Shown in pieces: positions 8,328 to 17,456 of a stretch of DNA of 64,000 bases; position 1 is the first letter of the stretch; each line of letters begins with the position of its first letter. The notes beneath the pieces were generated by a model. It did not search any database, was not told the DNA's origin, and saw only the letters and a program-made list of their open reading frames with translations. Source of the DNA: Syntrophus sp963665935 (GTDB lineage Bacteria > Desulfobacterota > Syntrophia > Syntrophales > Syntrophaceae); NCBI GenBank assembly GCA_963665935.1, contig OY762510.1:1426001-1490000 (forward strand), written 5' to 3'. A program made the position numbers and the translations under genes.

Positions 8328-9836
8328 TCATTCCTTCTTCCCCTCGGGAAATAGAGCTCGATAGGCTGTCGCGAAGCCGTCCTTGCCGGTGGCAAGCGCC
8401 AGGGTGAGAGGCATGATCTTCCGGGCGAGGACGAGCATGTCGTTCACAAGCTGACGGATGTCCCACTGGGCGTGGACGTCGGCCCGCAAGCGGGCCATGT
8501 GGTAGAGCTCCCGGGCGTTGACCTTGAGGATGGCCCGGCGGCGGTGGGCATTGGATAGGATGTAGGTGGCGGCCTGGGGGGCCCTTTGGACGATCTGCCG
8601 GTAGACGGCCTCTGTCCTGGCGATGACTTCGCGGAAAGCCGGTTCCATCCCGGTTTCCACAATGGCGGCAGGGATCGTGGCCCCGAGATCGGGATCGTAA
8701 TCCTGAACGGTGAGGGTGGCCATCCGGTGCCGTTTGAGCTGGGCGAAACAGCTTGCCGAGAGGGTCAGCTCGAAGGTCAGGTCCGCGTATTCAAACTCCC
8801 GCAAAACGGTGTCATGTTCCGATAGAAAGCGGAAGGCTTCCTGCAGCAGGGCGGTTTTTTCGGCGGTGCCCATGCGGCGCACCAGGGTCCGGCAGCGGTC
8901 AAGGGACAGGGCCGAAGAGGTATGCAGCAGCGCCGCCAGGATTCGGTCATCTGCATCGGGTGCGGCGTCGATCAACCGGACGGCGCCCTGTTGGTTCTTC
9001 TCTCCGCCCAGGCCGCCTTCCCCATATCCTTCTTCCCCGGAATGCCGGGCTAACAGTGCCTCGCCCGCCCGACGCAGGGCCGATCGAGTATCCCGGTCAA
9101 AGGGGGTCGGTTCGGCATAACGGATCAGGGACGGGGCAATCTCAAAGGTCCGTTCATAAAGCTGCCGGCTGAAGGTCCGGCACTCCTCCAGGGGATGAGC
9201 GGCCAGCCGCCGCAGCAGGAGTTCCAGGTTGCGGGCGTTGAGGGTCATTCCCAGCTGGGCCTCCGTTGCCAGGGAGACGATGTAGCGGGCGTCCTCTTTG
9301 GCCCATCCTTCCAGGGTGGAGCGGTTTGCCGGAAGGGCGGCCATCTCCGGATGCTTTTCCAGAACGTAAGGCAGAAGCTTGTCATACAGGACGTGATAAA
9401 GGGCATTCTGTTTCCCGATTGTTTCCCGGAAAGTTTCTTCCAGACCTGCCTCCCGGACCTCTTCGGGAATGACGGCGTCATCGGCCAGCAGAATGTACCG
9501 CTGGGATTTTTCCGTGTAGGAGCAGAGGCGGAATTTTTCGATCTCCTCCACAACCAGCCGGGAAACCCCGATCACATCGATGTTGAAAATGGCGTGCTCG
9601 GCGACGGAACTGTGCCCCAGGCCGAAGACGATGGTCCGGTTGGACTGCCGGGCTTTTTCCACCTCCTCACGGGCAGCGGCCCGCAGCGCATCGACGGGAC
9701 GGGGATCTCGGCTGATGCGGGCATAGGCGGCGGAAAGGGTTTCAGGGGTCAAATTGCACAGGTCGGGCCGGGCGGCCTGCAGCTGCCGGATCGTTTCGTA
9801 ATCCAGATTATAGCCGGCAAGAAGAATCTTCATCAT
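8328..9836 (-). CDS. Tandem ThyX-like protein (FAD-dependent thymidylate synthase family)
   Basis: A 502-residue protein about twice the length of classical ThyX (about 220-250), built from two ThyX-like halves. The first half has GLGHSSVAEHAIFN, like the ThyX region that binds substrate, and EKFRLCSYTEKSQRY, which keeps the S..E.S.RY end of the ThyX signature but lost its RHR. The second half has LKRHRMATLTVQDY, which keeps RHR but lost the serine pattern. Classical ThyX makes dTMP with FAD and methylene-tetrahydrofolate; with the signature split over two halves, the activity here is uncertain. AAGGAGA precedes the double ATG. The gene is monocistronic between a terminator and a divergent promoter region. 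Confidence 0.75.
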   Translation of the reverse strand: MMKILLAGYNLDYETIRQLQAARPDLCNLTPETLSAAYARISRDPRPVDALRAAAREEVEKARQSNRTIVFGLGHSSVAEHAIFNIDVIGVSRLVVEEIEKFRLCSYTEKSQRYILLADDAVIPEEVREAGLEETFRETIGKQNALYHVLYDKLLPYVLEKHPEMAALPANRSTLEGWAKEDARYIVSLATEAQLGMTLNARNLELLLRRLAAHPLEECRTFSRQLYERTFEIAPSLIRYAEPTPFDRDTRSALRRAGEALLARHSGEEGYGEGGLGGEKNQQGAVRLIDAAPDADDRILAALLHTSSALSLDRCRTLVRRMGTAEKTALLQEAFRFLSEHDTVLREFEYADLTFELTLSASCFAQLKRHRMATLTVQDYDPDLGATIPAAIVETGMEPAFREVIARTEAVYRQIVQRAPQAATYILSNAHRRRAILKVNARELYHMARLRADVHAQWDIRQLVNDMLVLARKIMPLTLALATGKDGFATAYRALFPEGKKE

Positions 9837-9877
9837 GATGTGTCTCCTTTTGAAAAAAAACCGTTTTCACAATATCA

Positions 9878-9907
9878 TTGACATGGTTTTTAGCAAGGGC
9901 ATATTAA
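9878..9907 (+). promoter_or_regulatory. Candidate sigma-70 promoter for the zinc-ribbon gene
   Basis: TTGACA (9878-9883) and TATTAA (9902-9907) with an 18-base spacer lie about 85 bases before the next gene, in the gap between it and the divergent thyX-like gene. Confidence 0.4.
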
Positions 9908-9992
9908 TCATATCTGATGTGTCTCGAACAGGTTTTTCGTTGGCTCTCAACGGGAATAATTGGATGATTAAGATGATTTAAGGGGAAGCAAA

Positions 9993-10265
9993 ATGATGGA
10001 ATGCACCGTCTGCAAACGTGAGGCTGAGAAAGCAGCGAAAATGAACTTTGCCATGCTGGATGGAAAAGAAATCAAAATCAAGATCTGCGAAAAATGTGCG
10101 GGAAAAATCGATGAAAACCTGTTCTACCTCCTCGTATGTAGAGGCTGCGGAGCCATCCTGTGGATGGAGAACAATGAGGAAGAAAAGGCATCCATCAAAG
10201 TCCAGGATGAATGCCCCGGATGTGCTGAACCGGTTAAAGCAGCATCCCTATTCCCTATGGTTTGA
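9993..10265 (+). CDS. Small zinc-ribbon protein
   Basis: A 90-residue cytoplasmic protein with four cysteine pairs: CTVC, CEKC, CRGC and CPGC, enough for two zinc ribbons. Between them are charged, helix-forming stretches (EEKASIKVQDE). No signal peptide, membrane segment or enzymatic motif is visible. GGGGAAG precedes a double ATG. It stands alone between divergent and convergent neighbours, so context says little. I do not recognise a named family; a metal-binding regulatory or adaptor role is possible. Confidence 0.7.
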   Translation: MMECTVCKREAEKAAKMNFAMLDGKEIKIKICEKCAGKIDENLFYLLVCRGCGAILWMENNEEEKASIKVQDECPGCAEPVKAASLFPMV

Positions 10266-10303
10266 GGCATCTTAAATATCTGGGGACATTTCCGGAAAGA
10301 AAA

Positions 10304-11470
10304 TTACAGGGCTCTTTCAAGAATCTTCCGGCTTATATCCACCGTAAGATCCTGAGTTTCCGATAGCGCCGTCATCCCATGAGCCTTCAGCTGTTCAATA
10401 ATAACCGGTATTTTATCCGCTCCAATGCCATACTGGGAAAGATGAGTCTTTACACCAAGACTTTCAAAGAATTCTCTTGTTTTCTCGATGGCCGAATCTA
10501 TCTTTTCCTCTTCGCTGCCGTCTCCTATGTGCCAGATACGTTCTGCATATTGGAGAAGTTTCGCCCGTTTTTGTTCGCGACGTATTTCCAGTACTGCCGG
10601 CAACACAATCGCCAAAGTCTGTCCGTGATCGATACCAAATAATGAAGTGAGTTCATGTCCGATGAAATGAGTCGCCCAATCCTGCGGAACCCCCGCACCA
10701 ACGATCCCGTTCAATGCTAAAGTAGCGCACCAGACCAGATTGGCACGCGCCTCGTAATTTTCGGGTTCCGCAACGGTCGTTGATCCGATTTCAATCAATG
10801 TTTGTAGAATGCCCTCGGCGATATGATCCTGCAGCTTGCCCCCCACCGGATAGGTGAGATATTGCTCCATTGTATGGACAAACGCATCAATCACTCCATT
10901 GGCAACCTGGTTCCGGGGGAGCGTAAAGGTAAGAGTCGGATCTAAGATGGAAAATCTGGGAAAGGCTAACTGACTTATAACGACATATTTTCCGTGCTCA
11001 TAACTGATGACGGCTCCGCTGTTCATTTCAGAACCGGTTGCGGGCAAGGTAAGTATGGTGCCGAACGGAACAGCTTCTCCTACGAAATCAAGAGGAATCG
11101 GCTTAAAGGCATAGTTCAACAGGTCACGCGGATTTCCTTTGTAATAAGAAGCAAGCGCAACGAATTTAGTCCCGTCAATGACAGATCCTCCGCCGACGGC
11201 AAGCAGGAAATCAATCTTCTCCTTCTGAACCGTTTCTACAGCCTTTATCAATGTCTCGTAACGGGGGTTCGGCTCGATGCCGCCGAATTCAGAAATCTTC
11301 CTCTTCCCGAGTACAGCTTTTACCTTGTCGATAAGGCCGCTCTTTTTAGCGCTTCCACCTCCATAGGTTATCAAGACCGTAGCCTCGGCTGGAATATATC
11401 TATTGATACCCTGAAGCCTGTCCTTGCCGAATAAAATCCGCGTTGGGTTATAAAAATCAAAGTTCAGCAT
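10304..11470 (-). CDS. yqhD: YqhD-type iron-containing alcohol dehydrogenase
   Basis: A 388-residue NADPH-dependent aldehyde reductase of the group III iron-containing alcohol dehydrogenases. It aligns by eye along its whole length with E. coli YqhD: PTRILFGK, VLITYGGGSAKKSG, EFGGIEPNPRYETL, LLAVGGGSVIDGTKF, LTLPATGSEMNSGAVIS, VANGVIDAFVHTMEQY and GVPQDWATHFIGHELT. The metal-binding Asp and His residues lie in DAFVHTMEQY, HFIGHEL and IDHGQT. YqhD enzymes reduce short toxic aldehydes such as glyoxal and acrolein. It is the last gene of a leftward set of reductases under a divergent AraC-type regulator. AAGGAGGG precedes the ATG. Synonym of the butanol dehydrogenase BdhA family. Confidence 0.93.
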   Translation of the reverse strand: MLNFDFYNPTRILFGKDRLQGINRYIPAEATVLITYGGGSAKKSGLIDKVKAVLGKRKISEFGGIEPNPRYETLIKAVETVQKEKIDFLLAVGGGSVIDGTKFVALASYYKGNPRDLLNYAFKPIPLDFVGEAVPFGTILTLPATGSEMNSGAVISYEHGKYVVISQLAFPRFSILDPTLTFTLPRNQVANGVIDAFVHTMEQYLTYPVGGKLQDHIAEGILQTLIEIGSTTVAEPENYEARANLVWCATLALNGIVGAGVPQDWATHFIGHELTSLFGIDHGQTLAIVLPAVLEIRREQKRAKLLQYAERIWHIGDGSEEEKIDSAIEKTREFFESLGVKTHLSQYGIGADKIPVIIEQLKAHGMTALSETQDLTVDISRKILERAL

Positions 11471-11497
11471 CAGAAACCCTCCTTAAAATGGAGCTTC

Positions 11498-11980
11498 TTA
11501 TTCCGTGATTTTAATTTTTCGCAACCACTCGGAAATTTTACTCTGAGCGGTTTTCACATCCCTTCCCCTTATGGCGACACCATCCAGCACCGTCGATTTC
11601 GGGCAAAGTTTCGACATATCTGCAGCGCTCCGTCCCAGACCGCTGCCTTCATGCGTGCAGAACGGGGCAATAGTCTTCCCCGAGAAATCGTATTTCGACA
11701 AAAAGGTTCTGACCGGAGCGGGAACCGTGCCCCACCAGTTCGGGTAGCCGATAAAAACCAGATCGTAAGATTCGATGCTCTCAATATTTGTTTTCAAGGC
11801 CGGTTTGTAGCCGGAATCCAGTTCCTGTCTTGCCTGTTCTACAACCGCATCGTAATCATGAGGATACGGCTTTTCTGCCTGAATTTCAAAGATATTTCCA
11901 CCCACGCCCTTGTGAATTTGATCGGCGATTTCACGCGTGTTGCCGCTGTGGGAAAAGTAAGTGACTAAAATTTTTTTCAT
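11498..11980 (-). CDS. Flavodoxin family protein
   Basis: A 160-residue flavodoxin-like FMN protein. The phosphate-binding loop is TYFSHSGNTREIADQI at the N-terminus; YPNWWGTVPAPVRTFL is the second FMN-contacting loop. The frame is open further upstream to 12106, but that extension is basic, disordered and starts in the intergenic region; the ATG at 11980, with GAGGCAAAT before it, gives the normal N-terminus MKKILVTYFSHSG. It probably carries electrons or reduces quinones or carbonyls. It lies between the SDR and yqhD genes and is likely co-transcribed with them. Confidence 0.9.
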   Translation of the reverse strand: MKKILVTYFSHSGNTREIADQIHKGVGGNIFEIQAEKPYPHDYDAVVEQARQELDSGYKPALKTNIESIESYDLVFIGYPNWWGTVPAPVRTFLSKYDFSGKTIAPFCTHEGSGLGRSAADMSKLCPKSTVLDGVAIRGRDVKTAQSKISEWLRKIKITE

Positions 11981-12116
11981 ATTTGCCTCGTTTTGTTTCT
12001 GTTCATTGGAATTATTTTCATTTAGGTCATTCCGAGCTTGCCGCCTATTATCCCTGAACCTGGAAGCAAACCGGCATGGTGCTCTCCTTCTGGAACGGCA
12101 CTCCACCGGGAGAAGC

Positions 12117-12863
12117 TTAAAACTCCTGGAGTGTCGGCCGGAACAGGATTTCGTTCACGTCCACCTCCTTCGGCTGGCTCATGGCGAAGGCGACTGCCCG
12201 CGCGAACGATTCGGCAGGAATTGCAACCACGTATACTTTGCGCATGGTCTCGGCGATATCCGGCTCGGTAATGCTGTCAGGCAGTTCCGTGTCGACCGCA
12301 CCCGGTGAGATCACCGTCGTGCGAATGTTGTAGGGCTTCACTTCCTGGCGCAGTCCTTCGGATAGGGCCCGCACGGCATGCTTGGTCGCCGCATAGACCG
12401 CGCCGCCGTAGCGGACCTTGTGGCCGGCCACAGAGGAGACATTGATGATATGCCCGGTTTTCTGCTGCTTCATATACGGAAGCGCCGCTGCAATACCGTA
12501 CAGCACACCCTTGATGTTCACGTCGATCATCCGGTCCCAGTCGTCGATCTTGAGGCGCTCGAGTGGCGAGGACGGCATCAGCCCGGCATTGTTGATCATG
12601 ACATCGATCCGTCCGTAGGTCTGAACGGCTGTGTCGACCAATCGTTTAACCTGATCGGAGTGCGTGACGTCTGTAGAAATGGCGAGTGCCTTGCCGCCGC
12701 TGGCGGTCAGATCGTCCGCCAAGGACTGGATGCGATTGACACGCCGTGCACCCAGCACGACGCTTGCGCCCTGTGCGGAAAGAAACCGGGCGGACGCTTC
12801 GCCAAGCCCACTGCTCGCGCCAGTGATGACGACGACTTTTCCTTTGATGTTATTGCTCATCAT
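12117..12863 (-). CDS. Short-chain dehydrogenase/reductase
   Basis: A classical SDR of 248 residues. It shows the Rossmann motif TGASSGLG, the NNAG motif, the catalytic Ser in NVSSVAG and the catalytic Tyr-Lys pair in YAATKHA, followed by SPGAVDTELP. The Arg-Arg in GARRVNR after the second strand suggests NADP(H). The substrate is not predictable; relatives near yqhD/AKR genes reduce ketones and aldehydes. GGAGG lies 7 bases before the ATG. It is 28 bases downstream of the aldo/keto reductase on the same strand. Confidence 0.92.
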   Translation of the reverse strand: MMSNNIKGKVVVITGASSGLGEASARFLSAQGASVVLGARRVNRIQSLADDLTASGGKALAISTDVTHSDQVKRLVDTAVQTYGRIDVMINNAGLMPSSPLERLKIDDWDRMIDVNIKGVLYGIAAALPYMKQQKTGHIINVSSVAGHKVRYGGAVYAATKHAVRALSEGLRQEVKPYNIRTTVISPGAVDTELPDSITEPDIAETMRKVYVVAIPAESFARAVAFAMSQPKEVDVNEILFRPTLQEF

Positions 12864-12891
12864 TTTGACTCCTCCCTGCCATGACGGCTGC

Positions 12892-13899
12892 TCAGCGGCC
12901 GGTCATCTGTTCCATCTTTTCGGGGTACCGAGCCCCCTCTATCTCAATCTTTGAGGCGGCGCTGTCTATCTCTTGGAGATCGTCGGGCGCAAGTTCGACG
13001 GCAACAGCGCCAATGTTCTCGTCCAGGCGATGCAGCTTCGTGGTGCCTGGGATCGGGACAATCCACGGCTTCTGGGCAAGCAGCCAGGCGAGGGCAATCT
13101 GGGCCGGGGTCGCCTTCTTCTGTTCGGCGATGTCGGCGAGAAGATCAATCAGGGCCAAATTTTCCTTGAGCGCCTCCGGCGAAAAGCGCGGCAGGGTATT
13201 GCGGAAGTCGGAGCTGTCGAAGGTCGTTTTCTCGTCCATCTTCCCGGTGAGAAAACCCCTGCCCAGCGGGCTGTAGGGAACGAAGCCGATTCCGAGTTCC
13301 TCCAGGGTCGGCAGAACTTCCGCTTCAGGGCCTCTCGTCCACAAGGAGTATTCACTCTGGACTGCAGTGAGCGGCTGAACGGCATGGGCGCGCCGGATCG
13401 TCTGCACGCCTGCTTCAGAAAGGCCGAAATGCTTGACCTTGCCTTCCTGAATCAGCTCCTTCACGGTTCCCGCCACATCTTCGATCGGCACGTTCGTGTC
13501 AACGCGATGTTGATAGAGCAAATCGATGGTCTCGACCTTGAGCCGCTTGAGCGAGCCTTCAACAGCCTGTTTGATGTGCTCTGGCCGGCTGTTCAGGCTT
13601 GGCGATCCTTTCATCCCCCGGGGATCAAACCTGGGATCAACGTCGAACCCGAACTTGGTGGCGATGATCACTTGCCCGCGGAACGGAGCGAGGGCTTCGC
13701 CCAGGAGTTCTTCGTTTGTGAACGGGCCATAAACTTCCGCCGTATCAAAGAAGGTTATGCCGCGCTCCACGGCTGCCCGAAGAAGAGAGGTCATCTCCTC
13801 CTTATCTTTGGGTGGACCATAGGAAAAGCTCATTCCCATGCAGCCGAGTCCGAGAGCCGAAACTTCCAGGCCGCTTTTTCCCAATGTACGTTTCTGCAT
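12892..13899 (-). CDS. Aldo/keto reductase
   Basis: A 335-residue NADP(H)-dependent aldo/keto reductase of the AKR13-like group. The catalytic tetrad is visible: Asp and Tyr in FFDTAEVYG, Lys in IATKFGF and His in LLYQHRVD. The C-terminal cofactor loop is PIPGTTKLHRLDEN. Such enzymes reduce reactive aldehydes. It is the promoter-proximal gene of the leftward operon AKR-SDR-flavodoxin-yqhD and diverges from the AraC-type regulator across 180 bases. AAGGAG precedes the ATG at a slightly long distance. Confidence 0.93.
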   Translation of the reverse strand: MQKRTLGKSGLEVSALGLGCMGMSFSYGPPKDKEEMTSLLRAAVERGITFFDTAEVYGPFTNEELLGEALAPFRGQVIIATKFGFDVDPRFDPRGMKGSPSLNSRPEHIKQAVEGSLKRLKVETIDLLYQHRVDTNVPIEDVAGTVKELIQEGKVKHFGLSEAGVQTIRRAHAVQPLTAVQSEYSLWTRGPEAEVLPTLEELGIGFVPYSPLGRGFLTGKMDEKTTFDSSDFRNTLPRFSPEALKENLALIDLLADIAEQKKATPAQIALAWLLAQKPWIVPIPGTTKLHRLDENIGAVAVELAPDDLQEIDSAASKIEIEGARYPEKMEQMTGR

Positions 13900-14079
13900 T
13901 TTTTCTTCATCTCCTTATTTTTAGGATTCAATGATTTGTATCATACGCCGGAAAGAACAAAGCGGGTAGACCGATCCTGCCTGATTCTTGCCTGATTGTA
14001 CAAATGTTCCTATTTGCTGGTTGCGCGACAGAGCACCGTTCTGATAATATCAAAAAAGCTGAAAATAAGGAGAATATCA

Positions 14080-15024
14080 ATGCAACAATATCATGCGATT
14101 CCGGTTCAGGGTGCCGATGGCCTGGAGGCTGCACAGGCGGCGCTGGTGGAGAGGATTGCCCGATGGACCGCGGAGAGAGAAGAGCCGGCTACCGAGATCC
14201 CGGCCCTTTCGCTTCGCCGGTATGAAGGACCTACAGAGCCGACGAGCTACATGCACGAGCCGAGCATTTGCCTGATTGCCCAGGGAGCCAAGCGTGTGCT
14301 CCTTGGAGAGGACGCATATGTGTATGACGCGCATCATTTCCTGATCACATCCGTGGATCTGCCGGTGGTGGCGCAGGTCATCGAGGCAAGCAGGGAGAAG
14401 CCTTACCTGGGATTGATGCTGAAGCTTGATCAGTGCGAGATCGCGCAATTGATGGTGGACAGCAGCCTTCCCTTGCCGCGCGTCCAGCAGGCAAGCCGGG
14501 CGATGGCCGTCAGCGAGGTTTCGTTGCCGTTGCTCAATGCTTTCCAGCGGTTGATCGATCTACTGGATGAGCCGGAGGACATCCCGATCCTTGCGCCGCT
14601 CATCCAGCGGGAAATCCTCTACCGCCTGCTTGTGAGCGATCAGGGACCGCGCCTGCGCCAGATCGGGACGACGGGGAGCCAGGGCCATCAGATCGCGCGG
14701 GCAATCGATTGGCTGAAGGGGAACTTCGCCCAGCCGCTCCGTGTCGATGACCTGGCGGCTTACGCACGGATGAGCAAATCCAGCTTCCATCACCACTTCC
14801 GTGCATTGACGGCCATGAGCCCTCTGCAGTTCCAGAAGTGGCTGCGGCTGCATGAAGCGAGGCTGCTGATGCTCACGGAGCACCTGGATGCGGCGACTGC
14901 GGCGTTCCAGGTCGGCTATGAGAGCCCTTCCCAGTTCAGCCGCGAGTACAGCCGCCTCTTTGGCGCGCCACCGCTGCGCGATATCAAGGGCCTGCATCAA
15001 ATGGCTGTCAGTGAAAGGGGCTAG
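14080..15024 (+). CDS. AraC-type transcriptional regulator (YqhC-like)
   Basis: A 314-residue regulator with an N-terminal AraC_N domain (about 20-180; PSICLIAQGAKRVLLGED, HHFLITSVDLPV) and a C-terminal double helix-turn-helix (about 205-305; FAQPLRVDDLAAYARMS, then the second helix GYESPSQFSREYSRLFG). Members such as E. coli YqhC sense aldehydes and activate yqhD and an aldo/keto reductase; the same genes stand divergently here. The ATG at 14080 has AAGGAG before it and matches the family N-terminus; an in-frame start at 13996 would add 28 poorly conserved residues. The 180-base gap to the reductase operon must hold its binding site. Confidence 0.9.
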   Translation: MQQYHAIPVQGADGLEAAQAALVERIARWTAEREEPATEIPALSLRRYEGPTEPTSYMHEPSICLIAQGAKRVLLGEDAYVYDAHHFLITSVDLPVVAQVIEASREKPYLGLMLKLDQCEIAQLMVDSSLPLPRVQQASRAMAVSEVSLPLLNAFQRLIDLLDEPEDIPILAPLIQREILYRLLVSDQGPRLRQIGTTGSQGHQIARAIDWLKGNFAQPLRVDDLAAYARMSKSSFHHHFRALTAMSPLQFQKWLRLHEARLLMLTEHLDAATAAFQVGYESPSQFSREYSRLFGAPPLRDIKGLHQMAVSERG

Positions 15025-15288
15025 CAAAGCGTTCTTGAAATTGTTATTCAAAGAAAATCGGAGAAACAGGTTGACAGGCACATGAAATTTCACATAGAAA
15101 CAATCTGTTAGGGTTGGTTGAAAGCCGTTACTGTTGTTCAAAACCGGCCCGGTTTGGTCAATTGAAAATGAGGAAAGATGACCCCTGCAAACAATCATTT
15201 ATGAGATAAAAATCGTTACCAGCTCGGTTTTTTTAAGAGACGATAAGCGGGGATAAACTACGAATCGGCAAGAATAGAGGCGTTCACT

Positions 15289-16440
15289 ATGAGTAAAGAT
15301 GTTATGTTCTGTCGCGTGGCTCTCAAAAACTGGAAAAACTTTGCCACAGCCGATGTGGACATCCGAGAACGTGCTTTCCTGGTGGGACCGAATGCCTCCG
15401 GCAAATCGAATTTCTTGGATGTTTTTCGGTTCTTGAGAGATTTAGCCTCTCCGGGAGGGGGGTTCCAGGAATCCATCGATCGTCGTGGCGGCGTCACGGC
15501 GATCCGCTGTTTAGCTGCACGACGTTATTCGGATGTGGAAGTGCTTGTTGAACTCAAAGATAGAGGCGAAACATCGCACTGGATATATGAACTTGCATTC
15601 AGCCAGGACAAACAACGTCATCCATTGCTGCGCAAAGAGCGAGTGCTCCACAACAGCGAAGTGCTCCTGGAACGACCCAATGATGAAGATCGTGATGATT
15701 CAGCCCGATTGTCCCAAACCTATCTTGAACAGGTAAATGTGAATCGTCCGTTTCGAGAACTGGCCGCTTTCTTCTCCTCCATCCGCTACCTGCATATCGT
15801 TCCTCAGCTTGTTCGTGAGCCGGATCGTTCGGTCGGCCGATCAGAAGATCCCTTCGGCGGCGATTTCCTGGAGCAGGTTGCAAAAACTCCCGAAAATACG
15901 CGCAACGCTCGAATGCGCCGCATCAAGGAAGCCCTTCATGTTGCCGTCCCTCAGCTTCAGGAGATCGAACTCTACCGTGACAACCGGGGCGTCCCGCACC
16001 TACGGGGTAAATTCCACCACTGGCGACCACAGGGTGCCTGGCAGACCGAGGAACAGTTTTCAGACGGAACCTTGCGGCTCATGGGTCTTTTATGGGCGAC
16101 GATGGACGGAACTGGTCCACTGCTGCTTGAAGAACCGGAACTCTCGTTGCATCCGGAAATTATTCGACTTCTCCCACAGATGTTTGCACGGGTGCAGCGT
16201 CGTACAGGCAGACAGATCTTCATCAGCACCCATTCACCAGAACTGCTCCGTGATGAGGGAATCGGTCTTGATGAGGTGCTGCTCTTCGTTCCCGAGGAGG
16301 AAGGCACAACGGTGAGTACGACGGCAACGCATCAGGATATCCGGGATCTTCTTCAAGGGGGATTGACTCTAGCAGATGTAGTCATTCCTAAAACGCGCCC
16401 GGAGAAAGCGCAGCAATTGACTTTATTCGGAGCTCTCTGA
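15289..16440 (+). CDS. RecF/OLD-type AAA ATPase (AAA_21), putative defence protein
   Basis: A 383-residue SMC-like ATPase. Near the N-terminus is LKNWKNF and Walker A GPNASGKSN; in the C-terminal half are the ABC signature-like FSDGTLRLMGLL, Walker B LLLEEPELSLHP and the H-loop in FISTHSPELL. This is the AAA_21 type found in OLD, Gabija, Septu and PARIS-like defence systems. The next gene starts one base after its stop and encodes a TOPRIM-like protein, so the two probably work together. GAGG precedes the ATG. No coiled-coil insertion of the size of SMC proteins is present. It begins an island with broken and mobile genes. Confidence 0.85.
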   Translation: MSKDVMFCRVALKNWKNFATADVDIRERAFLVGPNASGKSNFLDVFRFLRDLASPGGGFQESIDRRGGVTAIRCLAARRYSDVEVLVELKDRGETSHWIYELAFSQDKQRHPLLRKERVLHNSEVLLERPNDEDRDDSARLSQTYLEQVNVNRPFRELAAFFSSIRYLHIVPQLVREPDRSVGRSEDPFGGDFLEQVAKTPENTRNARMRRIKEALHVAVPQLQEIELYRDNRGVPHLRGKFHHWRPQGAWQTEEQFSDGTLRLMGLLWATMDGTGPLLLEEPELSLHPEIIRLLPQMFARVQRRTGRQIFISTHSPELLRDEGIGLDEVLLFVPEEEGTTVSTTATHQDIRDLLQGGLTLADVVIPKTRPEKAQQLTLFGAL

Positions 16441-16441
16441 A

Positions 16442-17050
16442 ATGAAGGGAGCGGTGACAATTTGCGCTGCGGTGGAGGGCATCGTGGACGAGGCAGTAGC
16501 CCATAAGTTGATTATCGAGGCTGGTGGTTTCCCTGGGACGGTTTACGGAAAATGTGGCAAGGCTTTCCTGCACCAAAAGATTCAAGGTTTCAACAATGCC
16601 GCTAGGTCTTGGCCGTGGCTGGTTCTGGTGGATCTTGACAACGATGCTGCATGTGCACCTACGCTATGTTCGCAGTGGGTCCCATGTCTTGCTCCGAACC
16701 TGTGCTTTCGCGTCGCCGTAAGGGAAGTCGAGGCGTGGCTGATGGCCGACGCTGACACATTGGCTCCTTTTTTAGGTGTGAGAAAAAACAGGATTCCTGC
16801 CGATCCCGAAAAACTTAATGACCCGAAAACTGAAATGGTGAATCTTGCACGATGTTCACGACGTGGTGCAATCAGGAAAGATATGGTGCCGCGAGAAGGA
16901 AGCGGTCGATCGGTGGGACCGGCCTATGCATCCAGGCTGATTGAATACGTCCAAACTTCCTGGCGGCCCGATGCGGCCAGCGGACAAGCCGAGAGCCTGA
17001 GAAGGGCAATTGTCGGTCTCCGGCGAATTATCGCAAATGTTTCTGACTGA
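16442..17050 (+). CDS. TOPRIM-like / DUF4276-like partner protein
   Basis: A 202-residue protein that starts one base after the ATPase stop. Its acidic motifs fit a TOPRIM-like fold: Glu in AAVEGIVDEAVAH after the first strand, the Asp pair in LVLVDLDND, and Glu in VREVEAWLMAD. Families such as DUF4276 and DUF4435 with this layout are the nuclease partners of RecF-like ATPases. A nuclease or RNA-processing role is therefore plausible but not proven. It ends just before a broken Fic gene. The family call is by motif reading only. Confidence 0.65.
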   Translation: MKGAVTICAAVEGIVDEAVAHKLIIEAGGFPGTVYGKCGKAFLHQKIQGFNNAARSWPWLVLVDLDNDAACAPTLCSQWVPCLAPNLCFRVAVREVEAWLMADADTLAPFLGVRKNRIPADPEKLNDPKTEMVNLARCSRRGAIRKDMVPREGSGRSVGPAYASRLIEYVQTSWRPDAASGQAESLRRAIVGLRRIIANVSD

Positions 17051-17055
17051 TCCCA

Positions 17056-17456
17056 ATCCATCCCTTAGAAGACGATAACGGCCGGGTGGGGCGGCTCTGG
17101 CAGACGCTGATAGCCTTGGCTGGCTTTTGTCCCCGTGGAGTTGGTTGTCCGGGAACGGCAGGAGGCTTATTATGCGGTCTCGAGTTTCTCGGACCGCCAG
17201 GTCGAGGCAGCGGATTTCATCGTTTTCATGCTCCGGCCCCTCCGGGACACCCTGAATTCCCTGACCGGAACCGACAAAGTAGCAGATCAAGTAACCGACC
17301 AAGTAACCGACCAAGTAAAATTCCTGCTCCACGTCCTGTCCGCCTGAGAACTGACCTTGGCCGATGCCATGAAGAAGCAGTCCCTTTCGCACCGTCTCAG
17401 CTTCCGCACCCGCTACGTCTCTGCCGCCCTGAAACTGGGCCTGATCGACCGGACCC
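17056..17456 (+). pseudogene. Broken Fic-domain gene (fragment)
   Basis: In one frame 17056 onward reads IHPLEDDNGRVGRLWQTL, the Fic motif HPFxDGNGRxxR that AMPylators use. A frameshift between about 17105 and 17135 moves the reading to LVVRERQEAYYA and a DKVADQVTDQVTDQV stretch, and then a TGA at 17345-17347 interrupts it. After that stop the same frame goes on with a winged-helix tail (LSHRLSFRTRYVSAALKLGL), as at the C-terminus of Fic proteins. The N-terminal half is missing; the piece starts directly after the TOPRIM-like gene. At least one frameshift, one stop and a 5' truncation make it dead. Confidence 0.75.
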
